A stretch of 64,000 nucleotides of DNA. Source: Streptomyces sp. NBC_01478 (GTDB lineage Bacteria; Actinomycetota; Actinomycetes; Streptomycetales; Streptomycetaceae). How positions within the stretch are numbered: position 1 is the stretch's first letter; every line of letters begins with the position of its first letter. Below, one piece after another: positions 63,629 to 64,000 of the stretch. The translations under genes were made by a program, and so were the position numbers. The notes beneath the pieces are model-generated. The model was given only the letters and a program-made list of their open reading frames with translations, was not told the DNA's origin and did not search any database. The DNA is taken from contig NZ_CP109444.1 of the NCBI RefSeq assembly GCF_036227225.1, forward strand, positions 11,637,501 through 11,701,500. Reading direction: 5' to 3'.

Positions 63629-64000
63629 ATGCCCGCCCTCCTGCGTGACGCGGTGATCTGCGAACCCGTGCGTACCCCCGTCGGTGGCTACGGAGGCGTC
63701 TTCCGTGACGTGCCGGCGACCGAGCTGGCCGCCGCCGTCGTACGCGCCGTACTGGACCGCACCGGTATCCCGCCCGCCGCCGTCGACGACGTGCTGTTGG
63801 GCCAGTGCTACCCCAACGGCGAGGCCCCGGCCATCGGCCGCGTGGCCGCTCTCGACGCCGGTCTGCCGGTGGAGGTGCCGGGACTCCAGATCGACCGCCG
63901 CTGCGGCTCGGGACTCCAGGCGATCATCACGGCGGCGATGCAGGTGCAGACCGGCGCGAGCGACCTCGTGCTGGCCGGGGGAGTGGAGTCCATGAGCCAG
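63629..64000 (+). CDS. acetyl-CoA acyltransferase (thiolase), 3' end outside window
   Basis: 124 visible codons from ATG 63,629 (GAAAGG upstream). CEPVRTPVGGYGG start and nucleophile Cys92 in DRRCGSGLQAII; GGVESMSQ at the window end. A conventional degradative thiolase, unlike the SCP-x-type genes at 9676 and 22,999. It probably releases acetyl- or propionyl-CoA at the end of a beta-oxidation turn. Confidence 0.87.
   Translation, partial: MPALLRDAVICEPVRTPVGGYGGVFRDVPATELAAAVVRAVLDRTGIPPAAVDDVLLGQCYPNGEAPAIGRVAALDAGLPVEVPGLQIDRRCGSGLQAIITAAMQVQTGASDLVLAGGVESMSQ

Overview
The window reads as chromosomal DNA of a Streptomyces-like actinomycete: GC is very high, stop codons sit in ATGA/GTGA overlaps, GTG starts are common, and the families (GNAT-acyl-CoA synthetase fusion, RacP-like and DUF6192-like proteins, MmyB-type regulators) are typical of that group. 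No rRNA, tRNA or CRISPR array was seen.

About 1-48,480 and 61,510-64,000 form one very large CoA-dependent catabolic locus. It holds eight acyl-CoA dehydrogenases (several as long/short subunit pairs), an electron-transfer flavoprotein (FixA/FixB), three AMP-forming acyl-CoA ligases plus a short ligase-like protein, six crotonase-family hydratases, several hydroxyacyl-CoA-type SDRs, three thiolase-like proteins (two paired with Zn-ribbon DUF35 proteins), MaoC/FAS1-type hotdog hydratases, two CaiB/BaiF CoA-transferases, an aldehyde dehydrogenase, a GMC oxidoreductase, two luciferase-like monooxygenases, two amidohydrolases and a DoxX protein. The layout resembles the side-chain and ring beta-oxidation/retro-aldol parts of actinobacterial steroid or terpenoid catabolism, but no ring-opening steroid gene (KstD, KshA, HsaC type) is present, so the substrate is unknown.

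Two FCD-domain GntR regulators with nearly the same DNA-binding helix (24,554 and 46,108) lie inside the locus. Almost every promoter region of the locus carries a variant of one AT-rich partial palindrome (best copies TAAATAG-N5-CTATTTA at 19,842 and ATAGTTAACTAT at 6,152), and I did not see it in the accessory island. I infer one regulon of about 45 genes.

Two genes in the locus look like repurposed or inactive enzymes: a GH1 beta-glucosidase homologue in which both catalytic glutamates are aspartate (31,001-32,410) and a serine beta-lactamase/esterase homologue with SxxR in place of SxxK (43,691-44,896).

From about 48,663 to 61,363 an accessory island interrupts the locus, splitting a degenerate 25-bp tandem repeat array that once lay between the convergent genes ending at 48,480 and 61,510. 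The island contains nested mobile elements: an outer IS (TIRs at 48,661-48,684 and 54,801-54,824) whose transposase gene is cut in two by an inner 4.2-kb element (49,891-54,083; AATGAG target duplication). There are also several broken IS5-type transposases, one a chimera of two families, three SDR genes each next to a LysR, MerR or MmyB-type regulator, a DUF6192/RacP-type pair (RacP frameshifted), and two lower-GC hypothetical genes.
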